Shown here piece by piece: positions 1-7,420 of a DNA stretch of 18,472 bases (within the stretch, counting starts at the first letter, position 1; every line of letters starts with the position of its first letter). The stretch comes from Christensenella sp. UBA1224. Lineage in GTDB: Bacteria > Bacillota > Clostridia > Christensenellales > Aristaeellaceae. The notes below the pieces were generated by a model, which was not told the DNA's origin, made no database searches, and saw nothing but the letters and a program-made list of their open reading frames with translations. The stretch spans positions 1,860 to 20,331 of the forward strand of contig DBXA01000055.1 of NCBI GenBank assembly GCA_002309235.1, written 5' to 3'. The position numbers and the translations under genes are program-made.

Positions 1-2
1 AG

Positions 3-296
3 TACCTTGAAAAGATTCCTGCCGTAAACTTTATGTACTACGAGATCGCAGCGGCAATCAAGCACGGTCCCGATCGTATCAAAAACATCGAATGCGCCGA
101 AGATCTTTGCATCGACAAGCTCATCTGCATGCTTTGGATGCGCCGTCTTGAGGCAAAAACCTCACAGGAAACCGCCGCAATCGACGAGCAGGCTCGGGCT
201 TTATTCGAGTGCTTTAAATGTTTTCCGATGTATCAACAGTGCGCAGAAATCATGGAAGATCTCTGGAACAGCGGGAAGATCATGGAAATCTATTGA
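3..296 (+). CDS. 3' end of an unrecognised gene (partial)
   Basis: The reading frame is open from the left edge (first full codon at base 3) to a TGA at 294-296, giving 97 residues. The Met at base 33 has no ribosome binding site and in-frame codons continue upstream of it, so this is most likely the C-terminal part of a longer protein. The visible part looks mostly alpha-helical, is rich in Met, Cys and acidic residues, has no membrane segment, and ends in a hydrophilic tail (KIMEIY). I do not recognise the family. Base composition here looks more AT-rich than in the genes to the right. It converges with the SH3 protein gene on the minus strand. Function unknown. Confidence 0.55.
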   Translation, partial: YLEKIPAVNFMYYEIAAAIKHGPDRIKNIECAEDLCIDKLICMLWMRRLEAKTSQETAAIDEQARALFECFKCFPMYQQCAEIMEDLWNSGKIMEIY

Positions 297-456
297 GGAA
301 GACAAAAGCAGTCTTCCATACTACGTTACGAAATTTACGATTCCCCTCATTTGTTAAAATTACATTCTTTAGCCAGAAAGATAACAGACAAAAGACTACC
401 TTTTGAATCTGTCGTTCGTTTTGAATGATCGACAGGCCGCGCCGCAAATGCAGCAA

Positions 457-490
457 ACAGGGGTTTGGGGGATGTACCCCAAACCCCTGT
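457..490 (-). terminator. Hairpin terminator after the SH3 protein gene
   Basis: A perfect 14-bp inverted repeat (457-470 with 477-490) encloses a 6-nt loop. It starts 29 nt past the stop codon of the minus-strand SH3 gene. The tail read on the minus strand (TTGCTGCATTT) is only moderately T-rich, so termination is inferred mainly from stem strength and position. It could also insulate against the convergent gene ending at 296. Confidence 0.6.
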
Positions 491-519
491 GGCGTATCGA
501 TGGTATTATTTGCCTGAGC

Positions 520-1497
520 TCAGTCCTGGCCGTTAAGGACTACGATGGTATGCACCATGTTGTCGAACCTGTGTCCGAAGCCTTCCGCGGCTTCAAAGGC
601 GCAGTGCGCCTCGGCGATGATGCTGCCTTCACCTGCGGGGATGATATATACCGACTGGAGCTGATCGGGTGTACCTTTGCCGCCTTTCGCTTCGGACGCA
701 TCGATCCGCGTGCAGGTTCCCGCGCCGTCAAGCGTCAGCGATTCCACGATGATGTCATAATCCTTTGAAAGCGCCTCACCGACGGAAACGGCGGCGGTAT
801 CGGCATTTTCCTCGCTGTATGTCACTTTGAGGTAATTCTCGGGGTTATCCATATCGTCATAAAGAGAGACAAAGCATTCGCTTTCCGGTTCGCGGAGCCT
901 TACGAAATTCTCATAATCGTAAGCCATCTCGAACCCGAGAGCATCGCTGCGGATATGCTCATACTTTACGGTCTCCTCCATGCCCTCGAGCATGATGGTT
1001 CCTTCAAAACGTTCGCCGCTCTCTATGACATTGATCCATCCCTCCGCGCCGTTCAGGCCTACGGCGATCCACTCGCCTTCATCCTTCAGAATGGCCAGGA
1101 GCGTATACTCATCCAGCACATCGAGTACGGGAGCCAAAGTATCTTTCTGCGTATATACGGGCGTTTCCGCTTCGGTCATGTACCATGCCGGATCGATCAG
1201 AAGAGAATCGGTGCTTACCCAACCGGAAGCAGAGTCTTCAGAATCGCCGAGAACACCGCGTGCCCAGGCACCTGCCTGTTCTGTCACTATGATGTGATCG
1301 CCGAATTGCAATGTCTCTACAGCTTTGGAAGAACTGTCAGCCTTCTCATATACAGTAAGCTGTTCGCTCAGTACCACGGCGCCGGTACCGATCTGACCTT
1401 CGCCGGAAGGCGGGATGATCTGCGCGTATGCGGTTCCAATGCTTCCTGCCAGGAGGATCAGTGTTGTCAGTATTGCCAGCCAGGTGTTTTTCTTCAT
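520..1497 (-). CDS. Secreted protein with two SH3-like domains
   Basis: A 325-residue protein, probably exported. Residues 1-25 form a signal peptide: MKKNTW, a hydrophobic core, then an AYA cleavage site before Gln26. No lipobox Cys is present. Two bacterial SH3-like segments follow at about 37-101 and 104-156, both with the typical 'variable strand ... GW(V/I)' ending (GWV at 92-94, GWI at 153-155). Such domains often bind peptidoglycan or peptides, which is family knowledge rather than proof here. Residues 165-325 form an unrecognised alpha/beta domain. A longer frame begins at 1563, but AAAGGGG at 1508-1514 lies 10 nt before the Met at 1497, so I chose that start. The Met at 1506 is too close to this site. 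The gene stands alone between a probable promoter and a terminator. Confidence 0.8.
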   Translation of the reverse strand: MKKNTWLAILTTLILLAGSIGTAYAQIIPPSGEGQIGTGAVVLSEQLTVYEKADSSSKAVETLQFGDHIIVTEQAGAWARGVLGDSEDSASGWVSTDSLLIDPAWYMTEAETPVYTQKDTLAPVLDVLDEYTLLAILKDEGEWIAVGLNGAEGWINVIESGERFEGTIMLEGMEETVKYEHIRSDALGFEMAYDYENFVRLREPESECFVSLYDDMDNPENYLKVTYSEENADTAAVSVGEALSKDYDIIVESLTLDGAGTCTRIDASEAKGGKGTPDQLQSVYIIPAGEGSIIAEAHCAFEAAEGFGHRFDNMVHTIVVLNGQD

Positions 1498-1583
1498 GTT
1501 CGTCATTCCCCTTTTATAATAATTATCGATCAGGATATCACATAAGACGTTGAACCCTTTCAATGTGTTGCATCTTACATATG

Positions 1584-1612
1584 TTTATACTGCCCAAAAA
1601 TCGATATGGCAG
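1584..1612 (-). promoter_or_regulatory. Probable sigma-A promoter of the SH3 protein gene
   Basis: On the minus strand a -35-like CTGCCA (1607-1612) and a -10-like TATAAA (1584-1589) are separated by exactly 17 bp. The match is 4/6 and 5/6 to consensus. Transcription would start near 1577, leaving a leader of about 80 nt before the start at 1497. Moderate support only. Confidence 0.45.
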
Positions 1613-1624
1613 CATCGGCTATTC

Positions 1625-1639
1625 TGCATACGGTATGCA
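1625..1639. promoter_or_regulatory. 15-bp palindrome, possible operator
   Basis: TGCATAC and GTATGCA form perfect 7-bp arms around a central G. The centre lies about 55 bp upstream of the inferred start of the SH3 gene transcript, a spacing at which activators often bind. No regulator gene is nearby, and the assignment is inference from symmetry and position. Confidence 0.35.
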
Positions 1640-1906
1640 TATAGGCATGTCAAATACCAAAAAATGCTGAATTGACACGAATTTTGGGAGTTCCCGCCTT
1701 TCCTGTGCCCTTAGACTGTTTACCAACAAATAACGATAAATGGCATATCATCCTCAAGGATATCCTGCAGAGCGGATCATACCGCAGGCGATTCAGGCTT
1801 AAGCAGGACAGCTGATTTGGAGAAGCCTGCATTAGATACGTGTTCCGGAAGACAGGATCGTTTCAATAAATAAACAAAAGTTAAACACAACGGACTGAAT
1901 ATTTAT
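1640..1906. other. Intergenic region without a convincing gene
   Basis: This stretch lies between the divergent SH3 and M14 genes. It holds no open frame with a ribosome binding site and a recognisable product. A 60-codon minus-strand frame (1650-1832) has no Shine-Dalgarno sequence. On the plus strand 56 codons are open from 1645 to a TGA at 1813-1815, with no ATG start. The peptide there includes DKWHIILKDILQSG and a basic tail, which might be the remnant of a decayed gene but matches nothing I know. The last 50 bases become strongly AT-rich, running into the M14 promoter. Confidence 0.4.
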
Positions 1907-1935
1907 TTGACAATATACATATTAATGGCTATAAT
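1907..1935 (+). promoter_or_regulatory. Perfect-consensus sigma-A promoter of the M14 peptidase gene
   Basis: TTGACA (1907-1912) and TATAAT (1930-1935) both match consensus at 6/6, with an optimal 17-bp spacer and AT-rich upstream DNA. The start site should lie near 1942, giving a leader of about 55 nt before the ATG at 1997. Confidence 0.85.
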
Positions 1936-1996
1936 ATACGCAATCGATGCATAATTATAAATTGCGACGACCTGCGAAGGGAAAAGGAGCATCGCC

Positions 1997-3673
1997 ATGA
2001 AAACGACATTTGCTTATGACCACTATTATCTCCAGGAGGAGATAGAAGAGCATGTAAAAAAACTTGCGGAAAAGTATCCCCAGCTGGTGGATTATGAATA
2101 CCTGCTGGAAACGCCGGATAAGCATCACATCATTGCCGTGACGCTTACCAACAAGGCTACCGGCGCCGCCAAAGACAAGCCTGCCTTCCATATCGACGGC
2201 AACACCCATGCGGGTGAGGTGACCGGCATGATGGCGGCCATGCACGCCATGGACAGCTTTGTCACCAATTACGGTGAGGATGAGAAGATCACCTTTATAC
2301 TGGACCATATGGCGGTCTACATCATCCCCAGCGTTTCTCCGGACGGCTCTCAGACTTACCTTACCACCGGCTACAGGCTGCGCAGCGTGAACCGCGCCTA
2401 TTACGAGCAGGGAGACGGCTTGCAGCAGGAGGATTTGGACGGAGACGGCGTGATCCGCATGATGCGGGTGAAGAACCCCTACGGCGCCTGGAAAAAGGAC
2501 CCGGAGAAGGAAGATTGCATGCTGCGCCGCGCGCCGGACGATACCTGCGGAGAGTTCTATGACATCTATGCCGAAGGATGCCTGGAAGGCGCATATGACG
2601 GCGTTGAGCCCAAGATCCAGAAGGAGAAGTACGGGCGGGACTTCAACCGCAATTACCCCTATGGCTGGTTCCCGGAAGCAAGGCAGCCCGGCGCGGGTGA
2701 ATACCCGCTGTGCAATCCGGAGACGAAGGCCCTGGCGGAATGGATCATCAACCACCCCAATATCGGTTCCGTTGCCACCAACCATACCTCCGGCGGCATG
2801 CTTCTGACGGTACCCGGCACATATCCGGAAAAGAAAGCTCCTGTGGAAGATATGAAGCTGATCAACGCTATCGGCGAGATGGGCACGAAGGCAACAGGAT
2901 ACGTGCATGTGAACATCTACGATACCTTTACCGTGGATAAGGATCATTATTCCTCCGGCGCCTTTGACGATTACTGCTATGAGACCCAGGGCATATACGC
3001 TATGACGCTGGAGCTGTGGGATCTGGATCAGCGCTGCGGCGTGAAATTCCGCTGGGATGCCAAGCCCTGGGAGGATGCCGATGCGGAGAACTTCGCCAAG
3101 AGACTTGCTTGGGTGAAGGACAACGCGCCGGAGATGTTCATGCCCTGGAAGGAATTTGAGCATCCGCAGCTGGGAAAGGTGGAGATCGGGGGCTTCAACT
3201 TCAAGTTTACGGTGCAGAATCCGCCGCCATCCCTTCTCAAGCAGGAATGTGAAAAGATCACCGCTTATATGGTAGAATGGGCACAGGCGATGCCGCGATT
3301 GGTTATCGACAATGTGACCGTTACAGATCTTGGCGGAGATATCTATAAGGTAGAGGCTGTCGTATCCAACGCCGGATACCTGCCCACGTACCTGAGCCAG
3401 AAGGCGAAGATGCTGAAAACGGCAAAGCCCGTAAAGGTTTCCATAGATGCGGCGGATAAGGTGATATCAGGCGATGCGGAAACGGATATCGGAGATCTTT
3501 CCTCCTACGGGCTCACCGTTACCGGAGCGCGCTTCTACGGTAACTTTGCGACCATGGCCAACAAAGGGATCAGCAAAAAGGTGACGTGGCTCCTTAAGGG
3601 CAAACAGGATACCGTGACTGTAACGGCATCCACGCCAAAGGGTGGCATAGTGTCAAAGACGGTAAAGCTGTAA
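1997..3673 (+). CDS. M14-family zinc carboxypeptidase, cytosolic
   Basis: A 558-residue metallopeptidase of the carboxypeptidase A (M14) family, expected to remove C-terminal residues from peptides. The zinc signature is visible: HAGE at 71-74 (His71 and Glu74 as ligands) and His263 in TNHTSGG as the third ligand. The substrate-carboxylate site appears as the FNRNY stretch (216-220), and Glu339 in MTLEL is the probable general base. An acidic insertion, DLDGDG (146-151), resembles a calcium loop. Residues from about 432 to the end form a beta-rich domain after the catalytic part. There is no signal peptide or membrane segment, so the enzyme probably works inside the cell. AAGGAG at 1984-1989, 7 nt before the ATG, fixes the start. 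The gene is monocistronic, with a consensus promoter before it and a terminator after it. Confidence 0.9.
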   Translation: MKTTFAYDHYYLQEEIEEHVKKLAEKYPQLVDYEYLLETPDKHHIIAVTLTNKATGAAKDKPAFHIDGNTHAGEVTGMMAAMHAMDSFVTNYGEDEKITFILDHMAVYIIPSVSPDGSQTYLTTGYRLRSVNRAYYEQGDGLQQEDLDGDGVIRMMRVKNPYGAWKKDPEKEDCMLRRAPDDTCGEFYDIYAEGCLEGAYDGVEPKIQKEKYGRDFNRNYPYGWFPEARQPGAGEYPLCNPETKALAEWIINHPNIGSVATNHTSGGMLLTVPGTYPEKKAPVEDMKLINAIGEMGTKATGYVHVNIYDTFTVDKDHYSSGAFDDYCYETQGIYAMTLELWDLDQRCGVKFRWDAKPWEDADAENFAKRLAWVKDNAPEMFMPWKEFEHPQLGKVEIGGFNFKFTVQNPPPSLLKQECEKITAYMVEWAQAMPRLVIDNVTVTDLGGDIYKVEAVVSNAGYLPTYLSQKAKMLKTAKPVKVSIDAADKVISGDAETDIGDLSSYGLTVTGARFYGNFATMANKGISKKVTWLLKGKQDTVTVTASTPKGGIVSKTVKL

Positions 3674-3733
3674 CGGGGCGTTGATGAATGCAGGCCGGGT
3701 GCTCAGCGCGAAACGGCTGATTTTGCAGACCAA

Positions 3734-3790
3734 GTGTCCAATGTGTCCAAACCCTTGAATCTCAATAAAAAACGAAGGATACATTGAGAT
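3734..3790. repeat. Short tandem repeat and 8-bp inverted repeat in the 3' flank
   Basis: GTGTCCAA occurs twice in tandem (3734-3741 and 3743-3750). It is followed by a perfect inverted repeat, ATCTCAAT (3759-3766) with ATTGAGAT (3783-3790), around a 16-nt A-rich loop. There is no T-run, so this is probably not the main terminator. Its function is unknown. Confidence 0.35.
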
Positions 3791-3832
3791 CGGGCTAACA
3801 AAAGGCAGTACTGTCATCTGACAACAGAGAAC

Positions 3833-3868
3833 AAAAAGAACGCCTTCCCGCGTGAAGACGTTCTTTTT
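3833..3868. terminator. Bidirectional terminator between convergent genes
   Basis: AAAAAGAACG (3833-3842) pairs with CGTTCTTTTT (3859-3868). Inside this, CTTC (3844-3847) pairs with GAAG (3854-3857) across one C-A mismatch, leaving a 6-nt loop. The A/T-rich outer stem gives a U-run in both directions. It can therefore end both the M14 transcript (+) and the ftsY operon (-). Confidence 0.85.
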
Positions 3869-3937
3869 ATACTTATCGCTTCGGGAGTGATCCTGTTCAC
3901 AAGTTCACAGGAACACACCATTTCCCCCGCTCCTCTG

Positions 3938-5302
3938 TCAAACCACCCGCGTCATGGAAAGTACCTGCTGGCGGCGCTCGAATCCATCAAACGGGATAGG
4001 ACGTTTGTCCGTCTCGCATTCGCCTGTCTGGCTGTCAAAGGGATCGCGCCTTGTGAAAGCGCGTGGCGGTATGAACTTTGCCATGTAGGCACGGTTGGCG
4101 GGCATGCGGCAAACATCGATATTGCCGAAGAAGAAGCGGCGCCGCGCCTCATCCTTGCGCCGCAGGCCGCCGCCCCCGAAGGAGGGATCTGCGAACAGCC
4201 AGCCATATTTTTCCGTATAAAACTGAGCCCAATCGTGACAGCCTGCGCCTTCCGGCTCACAGGTGAGCCCGCTCTGCCAGCGGGCAGGTATGCCCGATAT
4301 GCGGCATAGAGCGATGAAGAGCAGGGCCTGCACGCCGCAGTCTCCCCGCAGGTTCAGCGCGCAGTATTCCGCGATATCGTCCATCAGTGCGTAGGATGGC
4401 ATATAGGAATAGCGTACATGGCAGGTGATGTAATCGTAGAAATTACGCGCAATGAGGAAGGGATCTTCCTCGCCGGCCCGAAGCTCTTCCGCAAGCCACC
4501 TTAGGTAGGGGCTGAACCGGATGTGGGGGAGCAGCTCTTCAGTGTCTTCATCGCGAACAGGCAGCGCATCCGGGTAGAATATCGTTTTGTCTCTTGGCGG
4601 GTTCCAGCCGTCGATATAGCGCACAGTGTTCGTGAAGGCGTATTCCACATAAAACTCTTCGTTCTTCTCAAGCTTTTCCCGGAAGCAGACCGTCCTCTGC
4701 GGGGCATCCTCCGGAGCGATCGTATAGCCGGGGTGCGATGTGCCGAGTATGCGGATATCGCTGATCTGCGCGGCTTTAGCGGGTATCGGAAGATGCGCGG
4801 TATATACCTCGCCGGGCACGAATTGCTCATCCTTTACGCGCATGGAAGCGCGCATGTAAAAGCGGGCGGAGGCAAGGCCCTTATCCCGCTGCGCCTTGAT
4901 ATTTGCCCCGGTCACGTCGTCCGATATCTGTCTGGGACCTGCGCCAAGCTCCGGGTGCATCTTGCAGATGGCGGCATCCTGATCGATGAAATAGCGTTTT
5001 TCCCCGCCGAAATAGTGGAAATCCGCGCTGCCGTCCAGTTCGAATGCCTCGAATTGTTCCCAGGTAAGGTCCTTTTTCAGGGCCTTCAGGCGGTCAAAGG
5101 CTTCCTGCCGGGTATAGGGGTAATCACTTTCCAGGCGGTAAATACGCTCCTTTTCAAGGAGCAGCCTTTCCCTCAGCGCCCGGGTACAATCCCCCGCAAG
5201 GCGGGTATCGATGAGCCTTACGGCAAAATCAAGGTCGCCTGCTTCTTTCGCGCGGGCGATGTTTTCCGGGAGCCCTATTTTCAGATAAGAGATATCGGGC
5301 AT
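3938..5302 (-). CDS. Transglutaminase-like domain protein, cytosolic
   Basis: A 454-residue protein with a C-terminal transglutaminase-like (papain-fold) domain. The triad is visible: Cys322 in RGDCGVQ, His356 in GCHDWAQ and Asp372 in LFADPSF. The order and spacing are normal for the superfamily, whose members include proteases and amidases as well as cross-linkers. Residues 1-130 are helical and charged, and 145-235 look like a beta-sandwich preceding the catalytic domain. No signal peptide or membrane helix is visible. The open frame extends to 5362, but the Met at 5302 is preferred: GGAG lies 9 nt upstream inside the last codons of ftsY, and the gap between the ftsY stop and this start is only 4 nt. 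It is the last gene of the operon. The substrate cannot be read from sequence. Confidence 0.8.
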   Translation of the reverse strand: MPDISYLKIGLPENIARAKEAGDLDFAVRLIDTRLAGDCTRALRERLLLEKERIYRLESDYPYTRQEAFDRLKALKKDLTWEQFEAFELDGSADFHYFGGEKRYFIDQDAAICKMHPELGAGPRQISDDVTGANIKAQRDKGLASARFYMRASMRVKDEQFVPGEVYTAHLPIPAKAAQISDIRILGTSHPGYTIAPEDAPQRTVCFREKLEKNEEFYVEYAFTNTVRYIDGWNPPRDKTIFYPDALPVRDEDTEELLPHIRFSPYLRWLAEELRAGEEDPFLIARNFYDYITCHVRYSYMPSYALMDDIAEYCALNLRGDCGVQALLFIALCRISGIPARWQSGLTCEPEGAGCHDWAQFYTEKYGWLFADPSFGGGGLRRKDEARRRFFFGNIDVCRMPANRAYMAKFIPPRAFTRRDPFDSQTGECETDKRPIPFDGFERRQQVLSMTRVV

Positions 5303-5306
5303 GGTC

Positions 5307-6209
5307 TTATTCTCCGAACATCGCGTCGATGAATTCCTTTGCTTCAAAGGGCTGCAGGTCATCCAGCTGCTCGCCTACGCCGATATAGCGTACCGGAAGT
5401 CCCAGTTCCTGCCGGATCGCGATGGCGATGCCGCCCTTTGCCGTGCCGTCGAGCTTGGTGAGGATGATGCCGTCAAGCTGGGCTACATCTCGGAATACCT
5501 GCGCCTGGGTGAGGCCGTTCTGACCGGTGGTCGCGTCGATCACGAGCAGGGCTTTGATGGATGCCTCCGGGTAATCGCGCGCGGCGATGCGGGAGATCTT
5601 TTTGAGCTCCTCCATCAGGTGTGCCTTGTTGTGCAGACGGCCGGCGGTATCGACTATCAGGACATCCGCATGATTTCCCTTGGCGGCTTGTATGCCGTCG
5701 AAGACTACGGAAGCCGGGTCGGCTCCCTCGGCCCGCTTGACGATGGGTACGTTCGCCCTTTCCGCCCAGACGGTCAGCTGGTCGGCCGCAGCGGCGCGGA
5801 AGGTATCCGCGGCGCATATGATCACCTTGCGTCCAACAGTCTTGAAGCGGGCTGCAAGCTTGCCGATGGAGGTGGTCTTGCCTACGCCGTTCACACCTAT
5901 GACGAGCAGCACCATCGGGCTCTCCAGGCGCATGGGCTCGGAACCCATTGTTTCAGCAAGGATATCCTTGAGTATGCCGCGGGCCTTTGCGGGGTCGCCT
6001 ATCTTTTCACCCTCGCATTTTGCACGCAGCTTTGCAACGGCGCCTTCTGCTGCAGTTACGCCGACATCCGCCATGATCAGGATATCGGTAAGGTCCTCAT
6101 AAAAGTCGTCATCAAGCTCCTTATAGGCCTGGGTGAGCTCGTCCATGCGCCCGGATACGTTGTCCCGGGTGCGGGTCAGGCCCTGTTTGATCTTGGCAAA
6201 AAGTCCCAT
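5307..6209 (-). CDS. ftsY: Signal recognition particle receptor FtsY
   Basis: A 300-residue SRP-receptor GTPase. It docks the SRP-ribosome complex at the membrane and hydrolyses GTP together with Ffh. An N-terminal helical N-domain (1-90) precedes the NG GTPase. Its motifs are GVNGVGKTT (105-113, P-loop), DTFRAAA (135-141), DTAGR (187-191), and TKLDGTAKGG (251-260, guanine specificity and closing loop). The acidic A-domain of the E. coli protein is absent, as is usual in Firmicutes. The Met at 6209 was chosen because AAGGAGG (6221-6227) lies 11 nt before it. The longer frame to 6245 would overlap the previous gene. Its neighbours here are envelope-type genes; the smc and ffh genes that often accompany ftsY in Firmicutes are not seen in the operon. 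Confidence 0.97.
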   Translation of the reverse strand: MGLFAKIKQGLTRTRDNVSGRMDELTQAYKELDDDFYEDLTDILIMADVGVTAAEGAVAKLRAKCEGEKIGDPAKARGILKDILAETMGSEPMRLESPMVLLVIGVNGVGKTTSIGKLAARFKTVGRKVIICAADTFRAAAADQLTVWAERANVPIVKRAEGADPASVVFDGIQAAKGNHADVLIVDTAGRLHNKAHLMEELKKISRIAARDYPEASIKALLVIDATTGQNGLTQAQVFRDVAQLDGIILTKLDGTAKGGIAIAIRQELGLPVRYIGVGEQLDDLQPFEAKEFIDAMFGE

Positions 6210-6241
6210 GGAAAAAGCATCCTCCTTCGCGTGCCCGGGTG

Positions 6242-7405
6242 TCAATTCTTGGCTGCAGCTTTCGTAGCCTCCCAGACCTCGTAATCGAAGTCCATCGCCT
6301 CATAGTCGAATATCTGCCAGGCTTCCTTCTTGGAGTTGTACATGAAGTACAGGCGGTAGGTGATCGGGTATCTGGCTGCCTTGCCCTTGGAGGTATACAT
6401 GGTGAAGACCATCTGGGCGTTGCAGCAGAAGCAGGTATCGGAGAATTTGTAATAATTCCAGGTGGTTTCATCGTCAAAGGCGATGCGCGCATGCGGCGTG
6501 AACCACTTGTCATCATAGCTGTCGATGTAGGAGGCCATCCGGGAAGAGGGCAGCACATACTTTAAGGCGTTCGCTCGGGAGCCGTCCTCGGAGATGAAGG
6601 TGCAATAGGCCTTGAGAGCCGTGATCACGTAGTCATTGTACTTGGGCTTGGCGTATTCATCGATATACTCCAGGTCCATATAGAGGTTTCTGCCGGTCTC
6701 GTCGCTCTGCTTGAGATCGGCCTCTTTCTCGTTCGGATCGACCGCGCGGATCTCCAGGTTGCCGAAGTGGGAGCGGAAGGTGTATACCCTGTATTCCGGG
6801 GTGTAAAAGTTGGTGGGCAGCTTCACGCCGGAGGCGAAGGTGGCGATATGGTCCTCGGTGATAAAATCATCGGAAAGTGCCGTACCGTTCACGTATACAG
6901 TATAGTTGGAGAGCACCTTCGCGGTATAGGTGGCGGTCGGCGCAGGGATATCGAGCGTCATGGAATCGAATTCCCACTGGTCGAAGCCGTGCTCGCTCTT
7001 TTCATCCTTGAGCTTCAGCGTGAATTCGGAGAAGGTGGCGCCGTCCGCTCTTGCGATATAGCGCTTGCGATCCTTGGAGGATTTGCTCTCGCGGTCGATC
7101 TTGCAGGTGATCTCTTTCCCCTCGAGAAGGGAGGCGACGTATTTCTCGTAGTCCGCGCGCGTCTCGTAATCGTAAAGCTCTATCGTGCCCGTCAAGTCCA
7201 GCATGGCGGAGATATCGCCCTTTTCGTAGATATCGATGTATTTCTGCGCTGCGTATTTGGGCTGTACGGCCTCGTAATCCTCGCAATAATCCCAGAGCCA
7301 CACGCAGCCGTAGGCGATCGCGCCGAGGGCACATATGACGAGAGCCCAATATATCGTATAAAAAACGGGAAAACCGCGTTTCTTTCCCTTTTTCTTTTTG
7401 GTCAT
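6242..7405 (-). CDS. Membrane-anchored TcaA/NTF2-like protein of unknown function
   Basis: A 387-residue protein with a Lys-rich N-terminus (KKKKGKKR) and one transmembrane helix at about 13-36, so the bulk should face outward. After the helix, residues 45-150 look like an NTF2-like domain. A segment around YTVYVNG (about 167-173) resembles the central domains of TcaA-type envelope proteins. The C-terminal 130 residues again look NTF2-like, with aromatic strands and a CFCC cluster near 307-310. These fold assignments come from sequence texture and are tentative. AAGGAGG (7416-7422) overlaps the stop codon of the preceding gene and lies 10 nt before the ATG, suggesting translational coupling. 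It lies upstream of ftsY with a 32-nt gap. Confidence 0.7.
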   Translation of the reverse strand: MTKKKKGKKRGFPVFYTIYWALVICALGAIAYGCVWLWDYCEDYEAVQPKYAAQKYIDIYEKGDISAMLDLTGTIELYDYETRADYEKYVASLLEGKEITCKIDRESKSSKDRKRYIARADGATFSEFTLKLKDEKSEHGFDQWEFDSMTLDIPAPTATYTAKVLSNYTVYVNGTALSDDFITEDHIATFASGVKLPTNFYTPEYRVYTFRSHFGNLEIRAVDPNEKEADLKQSDETGRNLYMDLEYIDEYAKPKYNDYVITALKAYCTFISEDGSRANALKYVLPSSRMASYIDSYDDKWFTPHARIAFDDETTWNYYKFSDTCFCCNAQMVFTMYTSKGKAARYPITYRLYFMYNSKKEAWQIFDYEAMDFDYEVWEATKAAAKN

Positions 7406-7420
7406 GGCGGGCCTTCCTCC

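Noticed and set aside
297..317. 7-bp hairpin (GGAAGAC/GTCTTCC) just after the first gene
   Set aside because: There is no T-run and the stem is short, so I could not call it a terminator.
955..1545. 196-codon plus-strand open frame
   Set aside because: It is antisense to the SH3-domain protein and lacks a ribosome binding site; the minus strand carries the signal peptide and SH3 motifs.
1955..3163. 402-codon minus-strand open frame
   Set aside because: It is antisense to the M14 peptidase, whose zinc motifs and ribosome binding site are clear. The product looks like low-information shadow translation.
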